Positions 45,388 to 54,120 are shown, numbered from the stretch's first letter. The stretch: 64,000 nt of DNA from JAGPUQ01 sp036677085 (GCA_036677085.1 JAKFFI010000004.1:235100-299099); one strand, 5' to 3'. Notes: generated by a model from the letters alone, not told the origin. Numbers and translations are program-made.

Positions 45388-46488
45388 TTATTGCGGCGGC
45401 TCAAAGCTGACGCTTTTCACCAACGCCCACACGCGTTGCGTCTCCGCCAGCCCGAGCGTCGTGACCGCTTCGCGGGTGACGCGGGCGCGCAGATGCGCGC
45501 CGCCCGGATCCTGTCCAAGATCGAGCAGCACCTCGGCATTGGCGCTGGTGGAATCACGGGTAATGCGCAGCACGCGGGCGGCAAGCTGATTGCGGATACT
45601 GATACCCTCGACCCGCTGCAGGGCGATCGCCACGTCGCGGGCGCGCACCCGCAAACGCACCGGAGACCCCACGGCGGCATCGATGCGAGGCACCGACATG
45701 CGCTGCCCTGCAACCGCGATTTCCGTCAGCGCGTACTCGGGCACCTGCCCGTCCACGCGCCCATCGAGCACCACGCCGGCATCGAAATGGCCGGACACGG
45801 CTTCGGCTTCCGGCTGCTGAAGCACGGCGTGCACTTCGCCGCGGGCCACCACTTGCCCGGCACTGAGGATCAGCACCTCGTTGGCGAGTTGCGCGACCTC
45901 TTCGACCGCATGGGAGACGTAGATCAGCGGAATGCCGAAGCGCTCGGGCAGCTGGCGGATGTAGGGCAGCAGCTCGGCCTTGCGCTTCAAATCCAGCGCC
46001 GCCAGTGGCTCGTCCAGCAGCAGCAGGCGCGGATTGGCCAGCAGCGCGCGGGCGATGGCCACGCGCTGGCGCTCGCCGCCGGACAGTCCGCCGACGCGGC
46101 GACCGAGCAGCGGCGCCAGATCGAGCGCCGCCACGACGTCATCGAAATTCGGTGCAGCGGCGCCCGGCCGCGCGCGGGCCAGTGCGTAGCGCAGATTGCC
46201 GCTCACGTTGCGGTGCGCGAACAGCCGCGCGTCCTGGAACACGTAGCCGATGCCGCGCCGGTGCGGCGGCAGGCATACGCCGGCTGCGGTGTCCTGCAAC
46301 ACCACGCCGCCGAGCTCCACGCGCCCGCGCGCCGCCGGCTCCAGCCCCGCCAGCGCCCGCAGCAATGTGCTCTTGCCGCTGCCGGAGGCACCCATCACGG
46401 CGGTGATGCCGGTCAGTGGCAGCGTTTCGCAGGTGCGCAGCGCAAAGGCGCCGTGGTCGACGGTCAGGTCGAAGGCCAGCGCGCTCAC
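45388..46488 (-). CDS. modC: molybdate ABC transporter ATP-binding protein
   Basis: A 366-residue ATPase for high-affinity molybdate uptake. Walker A GASGSGKS, signature LSGGERQRVAIARAL, Walker B LLLLDEPLAALD and the H-loop YVSHAVEEV are all intact. A C-terminal TOBE/Mop domain (about 295-360) distinguishes ModC from other importers. GTG 46488 overlaps the modB stop (GTGA) and gives the family N-terminus; a longer in-frame reading on the same strand runs over modB and is rejected. It feeds molybdenum to nitrogenase cofactor synthesis. Confidence 0.94.
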   Translation of the reverse strand: MSALAFDLTVDHGAFALRTCETLPLTGITAVMGASGSGKSTLLRALAGLEPAARGRVELGGVVLQDTAAGVCLPPHRRGIGYVFQDARLFAHRNVSGNLRYALARARPGAAAPNFDDVVAALDLAPLLGRRVGGLSGGERQRVAIARALLANPRLLLLDEPLAALDLKRKAELLPYIRQLPERFGIPLIYVSHAVEEVAQLANEVLILSAGQVVARGEVHAVLQQPEAEAVSGHFDAGVVLDGRVDGQVPEYALTEIAVAGQRMSVPRIDAAVGSPVRLRVRARDVAIALQRVEGISIRNQLAARVLRITRDSTSANAEVLLDLGQDPGGAHLRARVTREAVTTLGLAETQRVWALVKSVSFEPPQ

Positions 46489-47162
46489 GCGGCATGCACC
46501 GGAAAGCGGCGGTTCAGCGCGTAGACCAGCACCAGCACCGCGAACGAGAACAGCAACAGCCCGGCGGAAAGCAGATGCGCCTGGGCAAAGTTCAGCGTTT
46601 CCACCTGCTCGTAGATGGCAATCGAGATCACCCGCGTGCGGCCAGGGATGTTGCCGCCGACCATCAGCACCACGCCGAACTCGCCCAGCGTGTGCGCGAA
46701 GCCGAGCACGCTGGCGGTGACATAGCCGCGCAGCGCGAGCGGACTGGCGACACTGAAGAACGCATCCAGCGGCCGGGCGCCGAGCACGGCGGCAGCCTCC
46801 AGCGGGCCGCGTCCGACCGCCTCGAAGGCGCCCTGCAATGGCTGCACCACGAAGGGCAGCGAGTAGATCATCGAGGCCAGCACCAGCCCGCTGAAGGAAA
46901 ACGTCAGCGTCTGCCCGGTCAGGCGCAGCCAGGGTTCGCCCAGCACACCGGCCGGCGCGAACAGCACAAGCAGGTAGAAGCCGATCACCGTGGGCGGCAG
47001 CACCAGCGGCAGCGCGGTCAGCGCCTCGATCAGCGGTTTGACGCGCGTGCGGGTGTGGGCCAGCCACCAGGCCAGCGGCGTGCCGATCAGCAGCAGCAGC
47101 GCCACCGTGACGCCGGCCAGGCGCAGCGTCAACCAGACCGGACCCAGATCGAGATCGTTCAT
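46485..47162 (-). CDS. modB: molybdate ABC transporter permease
   Basis: A 225-residue inner-membrane permease with five to six helices. The N-terminus (DLGPVWLTLRLAGVTVALLL) and the EAA-type loop EAAAVLGARPLDAFFSVASPLALRG, the contact for ModC, are typical of ModB. Its start is only 4 bp after the modA stop and its end overlaps modC. Confidence 0.93.
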   Translation of the reverse strand: MNDLDLGPVWLTLRLAGVTVALLLLIGTPLAWWLAHTRTRVKPLIEALTALPLVLPPTVIGFYLLVLFAPAGVLGEPWLRLTGQTLTFSFSGLVLASMIYSLPFVVQPLQGAFEAVGRGPLEAAAVLGARPLDAFFSVASPLALRGYVTASVLGFAHTLGEFGVVLMVGGNIPGRTRVISIAIYEQVETLNFAQAHLLSAGLLLFSFAVLVLVYALNRRFPVHAA

Positions 47163-47166
47163 GGCG

Positions 47167-47910
47167 TCAGGGCACGCCGTAGCCGAGTTCCGCGATCAGG
47201 GCGCGGGCCGGCGGGCTCTTGAGGTAATCGAGCAGCGCCAGCGCCGCCGGATTGTTGCGAGCGCGGGTAACCAGGATGGCGTCCTGCTTGAGCGGCGGGT
47301 ACAGCTCCTGCGGCACCGCCCAGTGGCTGCCGGGCGTGGGACCGGCGATGACGGCAGACAGTGCAACGAAGCCGGCCTCGGCGGCGCCGCTGGCGACCAT
47401 CGAATACACCTGTCCGATGTCCTCGCCGCGCACGATCCTGTCCTGCAGGGTCTGCCACAGGCCGAGTTTTTCCAGCACCTGTTGCGCGGCCACGCCATAG
47501 GGCGCGACCGCCGGATTACCGATGGCCAGATGGCGGAATGTTCCGGCGCGCAAGTAGGCCACACCATCGGCGCCGATGGCCTGCGGGTCCGGACTCCACA
47601 GCGCCAGCCGGCCGATGGCATAGGTGAAGCGCGAGGCCGGCACGCCCAGGCCGCTTTTCGCCAGCACGTCCGGGCGCTCGACATCGGCCGACAGCAGCAC
47701 GTCGAAGGGCGCGCCCTGCTGAATCTGCGTCACCAGCTTGCCGGACGAGCCCAGCACCACGGTCAGCTGGTGGCCGCTGGCCTGCTCGAAGGCCGGCTCG
47801 ATGCGCGCCATGGCGGCGGCGAAGTTGGCGGCGACGGCGGCCACCACTTCGTCGGCCTGCGTGGCGGGAGCCAGGATGACGAACAGCCCGAGCGCGATCG
47901 CCCGCCGCAT
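47167..47910 (-). CDS. modA: molybdate-binding periplasmic protein
   Basis: A 247-residue solute-binding protein with a signal peptide (RRAIALGLFVILAPATQA). The mature part begins DEVVAAVAANFAAAM and has the ModA motifs SSGKLVTQIQQGAPFDVLLSAD (two blocks) and IGNPAVAPYG. ATG 47910 is chosen as it starts the signal peptide. The gene lies 134 bp after modE on the same strand, leaving room for a separate promoter. Confidence 0.92.
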   Translation of the reverse strand: MRRAIALGLFVILAPATQADEVVAAVAANFAAAMARIEPAFEQASGHQLTVVLGSSGKLVTQIQQGAPFDVLLSADVERPDVLAKSGLGVPASRFTYAIGRLALWSPDPQAIGADGVAYLRAGTFRHLAIGNPAVAPYGVAAQQVLEKLGLWQTLQDRIVRGEDIGQVYSMVASGAAEAGFVALSAVIAGPTPGSHWAVPQELYPPLKQDAILVTRARNNPAALALLDYLKSPPARALIAELGYGVP

Positions 47911-48044
47911 GGCCGGGGCGGTCCAGGGCCGGCACGCCCGTATCCAACAGCTGCGCGTCCCGTGACATTGGATTCCGGCCTGGTGCGGAAACGCAGTGCG
48001 CTGGTGGAATCGTTCGGCTGGTGGCGGCGCACCTGTCCAGCGCT

Positions 48045-48851
48045 TCATGCGTTGACGCCCAGGATCACGCTGCCGGCCTTGAACACTGCGCAGGCCGGCC
48101 CACCCACCGCCAATCCCAGGTTATCCAGGCTGTCGTTGGTGATGATGGCGCTGACCGCAGTGCCGCCCGGGAGGTCGATCACCACGTCGGCATTGACGCT
48201 GCCGCGCGTGATGCGCGACACCGTGCCGCACAGCCGGTTGCGGGCCGACAGCTTGATGCCCGGATCGAGCGTGGTCAGCAGCACCGAGGGCGCCTTCACC
48301 AGCGCCCAGACCTCACTGCCGGGCGCGAGCTGGAGTTCCGACAGGCTCTCCATGGTGATCATGGCGACCAGACGGTCGTGGTCGTTGAGGGTGATCGTCA
48401 CCTCGGCGTTCACCGCGCCGACGCGGATGCCGGTCACGGTGCCGAAGAACTGGTTGCGGGCGCTGGTTTTCACGGCCAATCTCCGGATGAGTTGATAGGT
48501 GTCTGTCTGTTCGAGCTGCGCCTGCAGGCCGATCAGGAAGCGGCGCTGGTGTTCGTGAACCACCCGATGGGTATGCACCAGCCGTTCACCGGCCGGGGTC
48601 AAGCGGGTGCCGCCGCCGGCACTGCCGCCGCTTTGCGTCACCAGCAGGGCCTCGCCGGCCAGATTGCGCAGCGCATCGACCGCGTTCCAGGCGGCGCGAT
48701 AGCTCATGCCCATGGCCTTGGCCGCTTGACTGATGGAGCCGGTGGCGCCGATCCGCTCCAGCAGCCGGATGCGCCGATCCTCCAGCGGCCCTTGGCCGTC
48801 GGGGCCGAGTGCGAGGTCGCCCTTCACCTGCCAGCGCGTTTGCTGAGCCAT
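48045..48851 (-). CDS. modE: molybdate-responsive regulator ModE
   Basis: A 268-residue ModE. It has an N-terminal winged helix (RIRLLERIGATGSISQAAKAMGMSYRAAW region, about 26-90) and two C-terminal Mop/TOBE domains (about 123-188 and 195-262, each starting SARNQ/SARNRLCGTV and ending near TMESL/TNDSL). It binds molybdate and represses molybdate uptake, or activates Mo-dependent genes. A palindrome 16 bp upstream of its start may be its own operator. modABC follow. Confidence 0.92.
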   Translation of the reverse strand: MAQQTRWQVKGDLALGPDGQGPLEDRRIRLLERIGATGSISQAAKAMGMSYRAAWNAVDALRNLAGEALLVTQSGGSAGGGTRLTPAGERLVHTHRVVHEHQRRFLIGLQAQLEQTDTYQLIRRLAVKTSARNQFFGTVTGIRVGAVNAEVTITLNDHDRLVAMITMESLSELQLAPGSEVWALVKAPSVLLTTLDPGIKLSARNRLCGTVSRITRGSVNADVVIDLPGGTAVSAIITNDSLDNLGLAVGGPACAVFKAGSVILGVNA

Positions 48852-48866
48852 CCATTACCTCCCTCT

Positions 48867-48892
48867 GCGTTAGGCATTACGGTGCATAACGC
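48867..48892. promoter_or_regulatory. candidate ModE operator (26-bp palindrome)
   Basis: GCGTTA-N14-TAACGC, with a further GCA/TGC match inside (9 of 10 outer positions paired), lies 16-41 bp upstream of modE. Known ModE sites are similar-sized palindromes with CGTTAT-type ends. The rest of the 320-bp gap (48852-49171) holds an AT-rich IHF-like site (AATCAATTTATTG, 48975-48987) and the terminator hairpin below. Confidence 0.45.
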
Positions 48893-49128
48893 TAGCCGAA
48901 TAGGACTTACCCGACAACAAGCAAGAGGCTAGCCAAACTGGGCGGCACCTCTTTAGAAATTAAATCAATAATAAAATCAATTTATTGAAAGTATCGCCCG
49001 ATATACCCGCGGCGGGACATGCACTCCGGCTGTCGGCAACCCTACAGACTGGGTGTAGTCATGACACGCAACCGCGGGGAACGGAGGCCGGGATTGGCGC
49101 GTGTCGGGAATGCAGGAGTGGAGCTGGA

Positions 49129-49164
49129 CGCGGTCGATCGACCGGATCATGGGTATCGACCGCG
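49129..49164 (-). terminator. hairpin at end of isc operon
   Basis: CGCGGTCGAT at 49129-49138 pairs with ATCGACCGCG at 49155-49164 across a 16-base loop, 8 bp beyond the last gene of the minus-strand operon. There is no T-run, so it may be a processing or weak termination structure. Confidence 0.4.
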
Positions 49165-49171
49165 GAACCGG

Positions 49172-49639
49172 TTACAGATCGTCCGCCAGCGCTTCCACCG
49201 CGATCAACTGGTTGCGCAGGGCCATATGCGCGTGGAATCCCTCCCGGCCCTGGCACAAGGGGTCCAGGTACAGCGCATCCAGCGCCGTTTCGTCGTCCGG
49301 GTACAGCCGGCAGGTCCGCAGCGGATAGACCAGCGCCGCGACGCTGGCCCGCAGTTCGCTGACCGCCTCGGCCTGATACACACCCTGTCCGAGCAGGGCA
49401 TCGGCGCGGTAGAGCATCCGGTCCCAGCCGTACCGTTCGGACAACGCCGCGATCCAGGGCGGTGCCGTCTCCGGCGCCGTGCCGTCCGCCGCGAGCAGGT
49501 CGCGGGCGCTGGCCACGCGGCATACCTGCCAGTCCGGCTGCTCCCGCGCCACGCGGATCTTGCGGATCAGATCGGCCTCGTCGAACGCAAACCAGGCTCG
49601 AGCCGGTCCCTCCCAAGGCACCTCAAGCACATGAATCAT
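49172..49639 (-). CDS. unrecognised protein at end of isc-nif operon
   Basis: A 155-residue soluble protein (MIHVLEVPWEGPARAWFAFDEADL start). No motif for a known family was recognised. It is acidic, rich in Leu/Ala/Arg, has two Cys (C40, C109) not in a cluster motif, and no signal or membrane segment. It is the last gene of the sigma-54-driven isc operon, 26 bp after another unknown gene, so a role in nitrogen fixation or Fe-S supply is inferred from position only. Confidence 0.7.
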   Translation of the reverse strand: MIHVLEVPWEGPARAWFAFDEADLIRKIRVAREQPDWQVCRVASARDLLAADGTAPETAPPWIAALSERYGWDRMLYRADALLGQGVYQAEAVSELRASVAALVYPLRTCRLYPDDETALDALYLDPLCQGREGFHAHMALRNQLIAVEALADDL

Positions 49640-49665
49640 GGCGCGCCAACGGTCGGCAATGGCAT

Positions 49666-49989
49666 TCAGTCATCGATACGGAGCCTGAGAATCCCGTCGG
49701 CGGCACGGCGCATCCGCTCGGCGATCCCGAACGAGCTCGCCTCGAAGGCGTCCCGGGCGGCATCCAGCGCAGCCTGTGCCCGCGCCGCTTCATCGGCAGT
49801 GAGCGGCACCCGCCCCGCCATGTGGGTGGCCTCAGGTACGGCCGCCAGGATGGCGGCACGATTGGGATGCCGGCACACCGCCACCAACGCATCTGCCTCG
49901 TGTTTGCCGGCAAGGCAGACCGCGCGGCCGACCACCTCGACGCGTCGCCCGTCCCGAGTGGTCTTGATCAGTGTCCGCTCGCTCGTCAT
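49666..49989 (-). CDS. unrecognised small protein in isc-nif operon
   Basis: A 107-residue protein: a beta-like N-terminal part with one Cys (VGRAVCLAGKHEADALVAV) and a helical C-terminal half rich in Ala and Arg. No family recognised. ATG 49989 has an excellent GAGGAGG upstream; the longer frame runs into non-coding sequence. It lies between the second ferredoxin and the 155-residue protein. Function unknown; co-expression with Fe-S assembly is inferred. Confidence 0.7.
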   Translation of the reverse strand: MTSERTLIKTTRDGRRVEVVGRAVCLAGKHEADALVAVCRHPNRAAILAAVPEATHMAGRVPLTADEAARAQAALDAARDAFEASSFGIAERMRRAADGILRLRIDD

Positions 49990-50062
49990 CCGGTCGTCCT
50001 CCTCGCGCTCCGTCTGGGGCGGATGGGGAATGGGGAAGTCCGGCTCCGTGCCCATTGCCACT

Positions 50063-50371
50063 TCAGAGACCCGAGGCGAAGCCGAGCAATTCGACCGTGA
50101 TGTCCTCGGTTCCACAGACGCGGCACTGGCAGGCAAGGCGGGATTTGGCGCCGATACCGACGATGCTGTCGAGTTTTTCGTTCTCCGCCGGAGTGATCTT
50201 CGACAGACTCTTGCGGCCGGACTGAACAAAAATATGGCAACTGCCGCATTTCGCGACGCCACCGCACTTGTGCAGGATGTTTTCGCCCGCGGCCCTGATC
50301 AGTTCCAGCAGGGTCTGGCCTTCGGCGGCCGCGATGGTTTTTCCGGAAGGCAGGATGGTCAACAGGGGCAT
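50063..50371 (-). CDS. [2Fe-2S] ferredoxin, second in the operon
   Basis: A 102-residue [2Fe-2S] ferredoxin. The ligands are in CGGVAKCGSC (CX5CX2C) with the fourth Cys in LACQCRVCG. It differs from the upstream isc Fdx in its N-terminus (LPSGKTIAAAEGQTLLELI) and is closer to ferredoxins found beside nif genes. ATG 50371 starts the conserved region. A likely role is electron donation for nitrogenase or cluster assembly. Confidence 0.87.
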   Translation of the reverse strand: MPLLTILPSGKTIAAAEGQTLLELIRAAGENILHKCGGVAKCGSCHIFVQSGRKSLSKITPAENEKLDSIVGIGAKSRLACQCRVCGTEDITVELLGFASGL

Positions 50372-50397
50372 GGCAATGACTCCAGTCAGGGGGTGAA

Positions 50398-50592
50398 TCA
50401 GCTCAGTTCGGCAATCCAGGTGGTCTGAATCGCCTCCAGGACCCGTTCGTTGGAACGCTGGGGATCGTCGTCGAAGTCGGGCAATTCGGTGACCCAGTGG
50501 TGCAGGTCGGTAAAACGCAGGCCGCGCGGGTCGACGTCCGGATGACGGTCGATCAGGGCCAGCGCGATCGGGAGTACTTCGGTCCATTTCAC
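50398..50592 (-). CDS. iscX: Fe-S assembly protein IscX
   Basis: A 64-residue acidic protein nearly colinear with E. coli IscX (KWTEVLPIALALIDRHPDVD, LRFTDLHHWV, LPDFDDDPQRSNERVLEAI). IscX binds IscS and iron and tunes cluster assembly rate. Its position after fdx is the classic isc order. Confidence 0.93.
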   Translation of the reverse strand: MKWTEVLPIALALIDRHPDVDPRGLRFTDLHHWVTELPDFDDDPQRSNERVLEAIQTTWIAELS

Positions 50593-50612
50593 GGCGGCAG
50601 TCCTCCGGCGTC

Positions 50613-50954
50613 TCAGGGGTGTTCCCGGACGAAATTGCGGCTGTAACGGGGAATCTCCACCACCACCTCGGCGCTCTGCGGCATCCGCACCTGGCAGGAC
50701 AAACGTGAGTTGGGTTCCAGACCCCAGGCCTTGCCGAGCTGGTCTTCCTCGTCGTCGCTGGCCTGCCGCAGCGCCTCGAAGCCCTGGCGGATCACCACAT
50801 GACAGGTAGTACAGACGCAGGCCTTTTCACAGGCGTGCTCGATCGCCACCCCTGCCGCCAGCAGGGCATCGGACAGCCGGGTCCCGGGCGCGGCCTCCAG
50901 GGCGACTCCCTCGGGACACAGGTCGGGATGAGGCAGGATCGTGAGGCGCGGCAT
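50613..50954 (-). CDS. fdx: ISC-type [2Fe-2S] ferredoxin
   Basis: A 113-residue ferredoxin of the adrenodoxin-like isc type. The cluster ligands are in HACEKACVCTTCHVV (CX5CX2C) and LSCQV. The C-terminus ends PRYSRNFVREHP, as in E. coli Fdx. It supplies electrons to IscU/IscS during cluster synthesis. Only 1 bp separates it from hscA. Confidence 0.94.
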   Translation of the reverse strand: MPRLTILPHPDLCPEGVALEAAPGTRLSDALLAAGVAIEHACEKACVCTTCHVVIRQGFEALRQASDDEEDQLGKAWGLEPNSRLSCQVRMPQSAEVVVEIPRYSRNFVREHP

Positions 50955-50955
50955 C

Positions 50956-52824
50956 TCAGGCCCCGATTTCCTGCACGCGCCGGCCGCTCAGCGCGGCGCG
51001 AATGCCGTGATCCATGCGGCGGGCGGCGAAGGGATCGGTGAGGGCGTCGAGCGCCGATTTGGCGCGGCTGATGGCCTCGCCGTCAGAGCCCGCCAGGCTG
51101 TCCTCCAGACGCTGGACCGCCAGCAGCATGGCGGCGATCTCGGCATCGTCCAGGAGCGCGGCGCCGTCGGTATTCAGTGCCGCGCGGGTGGCCTCGATGA
51201 GGCGCCGGGCCTCGACTTTCTGTTCGGCCAGGATGCGCGCCCTGGCGTCATCCTGAGCATGGGCGAGGGATTCGGCCAGCATGCGGGTGATGTCCCCATC
51301 GGTCAGGCCATAGGAGGGTTTGACCACCACCTCGGCGCACGTCCCGGTAGTCTGCTCGGCGGCGGACACGCTCACCAGCCCGTCGGCATCGACCTGAAAC
51401 AGCACCTGGATGCGCGCCGCTCCGGCCGCCAGGGGCGGAATGCCGCGCAGCTCGAAACGCGCCAGCGAGCGACAGTCCGCCGCCAGATCGCGCTCGCCCT
51501 GAACCACATGCAGGCTCATGGCGGTCTGGCCATCCTTGAAGGTGGTGAAATCCTGGGCGCGGGCGATGGGTAGGGTGCTGTTGCGGGGGATGATCTTCTC
51601 CACCAGTCCGCCCATGGTCTCGATGCCCAGCGACAGCGGAATGACATCCAGCAGCAGCCAGTCGTCGCCGTCGCGGTTGCCGGCCAGCACATTGGCCTGA
51701 ATGGCGGCGCCGAGCGCCACCACCTGATCGGGATCGAGATCGGTGAGCGGCGGTTTGCCGAAAAACTCCGCCACCGCGGCGCGCACCTGGGGCATGCGGC
51801 TGGCGCCGCCCACCAACACCACCCCGTCCACCTGCTCCGTGACAAGGCCGGCATCGCGCAGCGCGCGGCGGGTGGGCGTCAGGGTTTTCTGCACCAGATC
51901 GGCGGTGAGTTCGGCGAAACGGGCGCGGCTGATACAGCATTCGTGGCGCCGACCATCGCCGGCGTCGAAGGCGAGCTCGACCGCCTCGACCCGAGTCAAT
52001 GCCTCCTTGGCCCGGCGCGCCTGGGCGAGGAGTTCGCTGTAGGCGGCGGGGGTCAGCGCCAGGTCGGTCTCGGCAAGAAACCAGTCGGCCAGTCGGCGAT
52101 CGAAGTCATCCCCACCGAGCGCGGTGTTGCCGGCGGTGGCCAGCACCTCGAACACCCCCTGGCGCAGGCGCAGGATGGAGAGATCAAAGGTCCCGCCGCC
52201 CAGGTCGTAGATCGCAAAGACGCCCTCACTGCCCTTGTCCAGGCCATAGGCCACGGCGGCGGCGGTGGGTTCATTCAGCAGCCGCAGCACCTCGATGCCC
52301 GCCAGCCGGGCGGCATCGCGGGTGGCCTGACGCTGCCCATCATCGAAATAGGCCGGCACCGTGATCACGGCACCGTGGAGCGGGCCACCCAGGGCAGCTT
52401 CCGCCCGCGCCCGCAGGACACTCAGAATCTCGGCGGAGATTTCCACCGGCGACAGCGGCCCGCGGGGGGTATCGAAACGGATCATCCCGCCCTCCCCCTC
52501 CACCACCTGGTACGGCATGGGACCGGCCCTGGCCAGATCCGCCGTGCCCCGTCCCATGAAACGCTTGATGGAGCGAAACGTGGCGGCGGGGCTGTCCGTC
52601 GCGTCCCGCGCGTCCCGGCCCACCCGGGCGCGGCCGTCGGGTTGGATGCCCACCACCGAAGGCAGAAGGGCCTCGCCAGCCTCGTCCAGGAGCACCCGCG
52701 CGCGGCCGTCGTCGATCGTGGCGACCAGCGAATGGGTGGTGCCCAGATCGATCCCCACCGCCAAACGGCGGAGCACGGGTTCTGCGCTCGCCGCGCCGGG
52801 TTCCTGGATTTGCAGCAGGCTCAT
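50956..52824 (-). CDS. hscA: Hsp70-type chaperone HscA
   Basis: A 622-residue specialised Hsp70. It has the ATPase motifs VGIDLGTTHSLVA and YDLGGGTFDLSIL plus VVLVGGASRMPQVR, and a substrate-binding domain. It releases the nascent cluster from IscU with HscB. ATG 52824 gives the normal N-terminus 2 bp after the hscB stop; ATG 52836 is possible. A longer in-frame reading covers hscB and is rejected. Confidence 0.94.
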   Translation of the reverse strand: MSLLQIQEPGAASAEPVLRRLAVGIDLGTTHSLVATIDDGRARVLLDEAGEALLPSVVGIQPDGRARVGRDARDATDSPAATFRSIKRFMGRGTADLARAGPMPYQVVEGEGGMIRFDTPRGPLSPVEISAEILSVLRARAEAALGGPLHGAVITVPAYFDDGQRQATRDAARLAGIEVLRLLNEPTAAAVAYGLDKGSEGVFAIYDLGGGTFDLSILRLRQGVFEVLATAGNTALGGDDFDRRLADWFLAETDLALTPAAYSELLAQARRAKEALTRVEAVELAFDAGDGRRHECCISRARFAELTADLVQKTLTPTRRALRDAGLVTEQVDGVVLVGGASRMPQVRAAVAEFFGKPPLTDLDPDQVVALGAAIQANVLAGNRDGDDWLLLDVIPLSLGIETMGGLVEKIIPRNSTLPIARAQDFTTFKDGQTAMSLHVVQGERDLAADCRSLARFELRGIPPLAAGAARIQVLFQVDADGLVSVSAAEQTTGTCAEVVVKPSYGLTDGDITRMLAESLAHAQDDARARILAEQKVEARRLIEATRAALNTDGAALLDDAEIAAMLLAVQRLEDSLAGSDGEAISRAKSALDALTDPFAARRMDHGIRAALSGRRVQEIGA

Positions 52825-52826
52825 GG

Positions 52827-53351
52827 TCAGTCCCATTCCTCGGCCGCGGCCTGCGCCTGTTCGATGAGGCGGCGCAGGAACATGAGTTGGCGGACCAGTT
52901 GCACGCCCGCGGCATCGTCGCGGTCCTGGTCGAGACGCCGGACCAGCGCCTCGACCAGGCGCTCGCGTTCGTCGCGGAACCCGTCGGCGAGCCGGGCGAG
53001 CCGGTGCTGATCGCGCGTTCGGCGCGCCGCGTCGAGCTCCTCGTGCCACCCCATCTGCTGCATCAGAAAGTCGGCCGGCACGGGAGCGCCGGCGGACAGG
53101 ACATCCACGCCCCGCAACGCCAGCAGGTGCGTGGAGCGGGCGATGGGATCCTTGAGATTGCGGTAGGCTTCGTTGATCCGGGCCGCCTCGGCGACGGCCG
53201 CGCGGCGTTGGTCCGCGTCGCCCCGGGCATGGCGATCGGGATGGACGCGGGTCTGCCATTCCAGATAGCGCCGTTCCAGTTCGTGCGCATCCAGGGCGAA
53301 GGTGGCCGGCACGCCGAACACCGCAAAATAATCCGCCACGGCCGCCATCAT
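52827..53351 (-). CDS. hscB: J-domain co-chaperone HscB
   Basis: A 174-residue co-chaperone. The J domain opens ADYFAVFGVPATFALD and has the HPD motif (VHPDRH). The C-terminal helical bundle (DFLMQQMGWHEEL) binds IscU. ATG 53351 (tandem ATGATG) follows GGGAAG and gives the family length of about 171; a start at 53390 would add 13 residues. Confidence 0.92.
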   Translation of the reverse strand: MMAAVADYFAVFGVPATFALDAHELERRYLEWQTRVHPDRHARGDADQRRAAVAEAARINEAYRNLKDPIARSTHLLALRGVDVLSAGAPVPADFLMQQMGWHEELDAARRTRDQHRLARLADGFRDERERLVEALVRRLDQDRDDAAGVQLVRQLMFLRRLIEQAQAAAEEWD

Positions 53352-53392
53352 GGCGTTTCTTCCCGCCGCACGCCTGGCCTCCTGGGGCATAT

Positions 53393-53722
53393 TCAGGCGC
53401 TCACGGTGAAGCTTTCGCCGCAGCCGCAAGTGGCCTGGGCATTGGGATTTTCGAACTTGAAGCCCTCGTTCAGGCCCTCGCGCACGAAATCGAGCTCCGT
53501 CCCCATCATGTAGGGCAGGCTGCGGGCGTCGATGACGACGTTCACGCCATGGCTTTCGAAGCACTGATCCCCATCCAGAATCTCATCCACGAATTCCATC
53601 ACGTAGCTCATACCGGAGCAGCCGCTGGTCTTGACCCCCAGCCGGATGCCCAGCCCCTTGCCGCGGCTGGAGATGGAACGCTGCATCTTCAGCGCCGCCC
53701 GTTCGGTCAATGTCACGCTCAT
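53393..53722 (-). CDS. iscA: A-type Fe-S carrier IscA
   Basis: A 109-residue A-type carrier. It has the three conserved Cys: SGCSG in the middle and CGCGES at the C-terminus. Sequence blocks LRLGVKTSGCSGMSYVMEFV and REGLNEGFKFENPNA match IscA rather than ErpA. It carries [2Fe-2S]/[4Fe-4S] clusters to targets. It lies next to erpA, so this operon has two A-type carriers. Confidence 0.94.
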   Translation of the reverse strand: MSVTLTERAALKMQRSISSRGKGLGIRLGVKTSGCSGMSYVMEFVDEILDGDQCFESHGVNVVIDARSLPYMMGTELDFVREGLNEGFKFENPNAQATCGCGESFTVSA

Positions 53723-53731
53723 CGCAAGGCC

Positions 53732-54091
53732 TCACACCGAGAAGGAACTGCCGCAACCGCAGGTGGTTTTGGCGTTGGGGTTGCGGATGATGAAGCGGGC
53801 GCCTTCCAGACCGTCCTCGAAATCCACCTCGGCGCCCGCCAGATAGCCCAGACTCATGGGATCGACCACCACACCCACGTCCTCCTGGTGGAACAGGTTG
53901 TCGTCTTCGGCCACCCCTTCCTCGAAGGCGAAGCCGTAGCTGAAGCCGGAGCAGCCCCCGCCGGTGACATAGATGCGCAACTTGAGAGCGGCGCTGTTTT
54001 CCTCGCTGAGCAGTTCCCGGATCTTGCCGATGGCATTGGCGGTCAGCAGGACCGGCGTGGCGGCAGGTACGACAGATACGACGGCAGACAT
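53732..54091 (-). CDS. erpA: A-type Fe-S carrier ErpA
   Basis: A 119-residue A-type carrier closest to ErpA: RIYVTGGGCSGFSYGFAF, VVVDPMSLGYLAGAEVDF, and the C-terminal NPNAKTTCGCGSSFSV. It delivers [4Fe-4S] clusters. In most gammaproteobacteria erpA is elsewhere; here it replaces the usual order by sitting between iscU and iscA. ATG 54091 starts the conserved reading. Confidence 0.92.
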   Translation of the reverse strand: MSAVVSVVPAATPVLLTANAIGKIRELLSEENSAALKLRIYVTGGGCSGFSYGFAFEEGVAEDDNLFHQEDVGVVVDPMSLGYLAGAEVDFEDGLEGARFIIRNPNAKTTCGCGSSFSV

Positions 54092-54120
54092 GGCGATTCT
54101 CCCAAGCAACGAACGAAGGG

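Noticed and set aside
46489..47067. A 559-residue ModC reading that runs through modB
   Set aside because: The N-terminal part is a shadow of modB in another frame; ModC begins at GTG 46488 with normal length.
52825..53259. A 767-residue HscA reading
   Set aside because: The added sequence overlaps hscB in another frame and has no homology; HscA starts at 52824.
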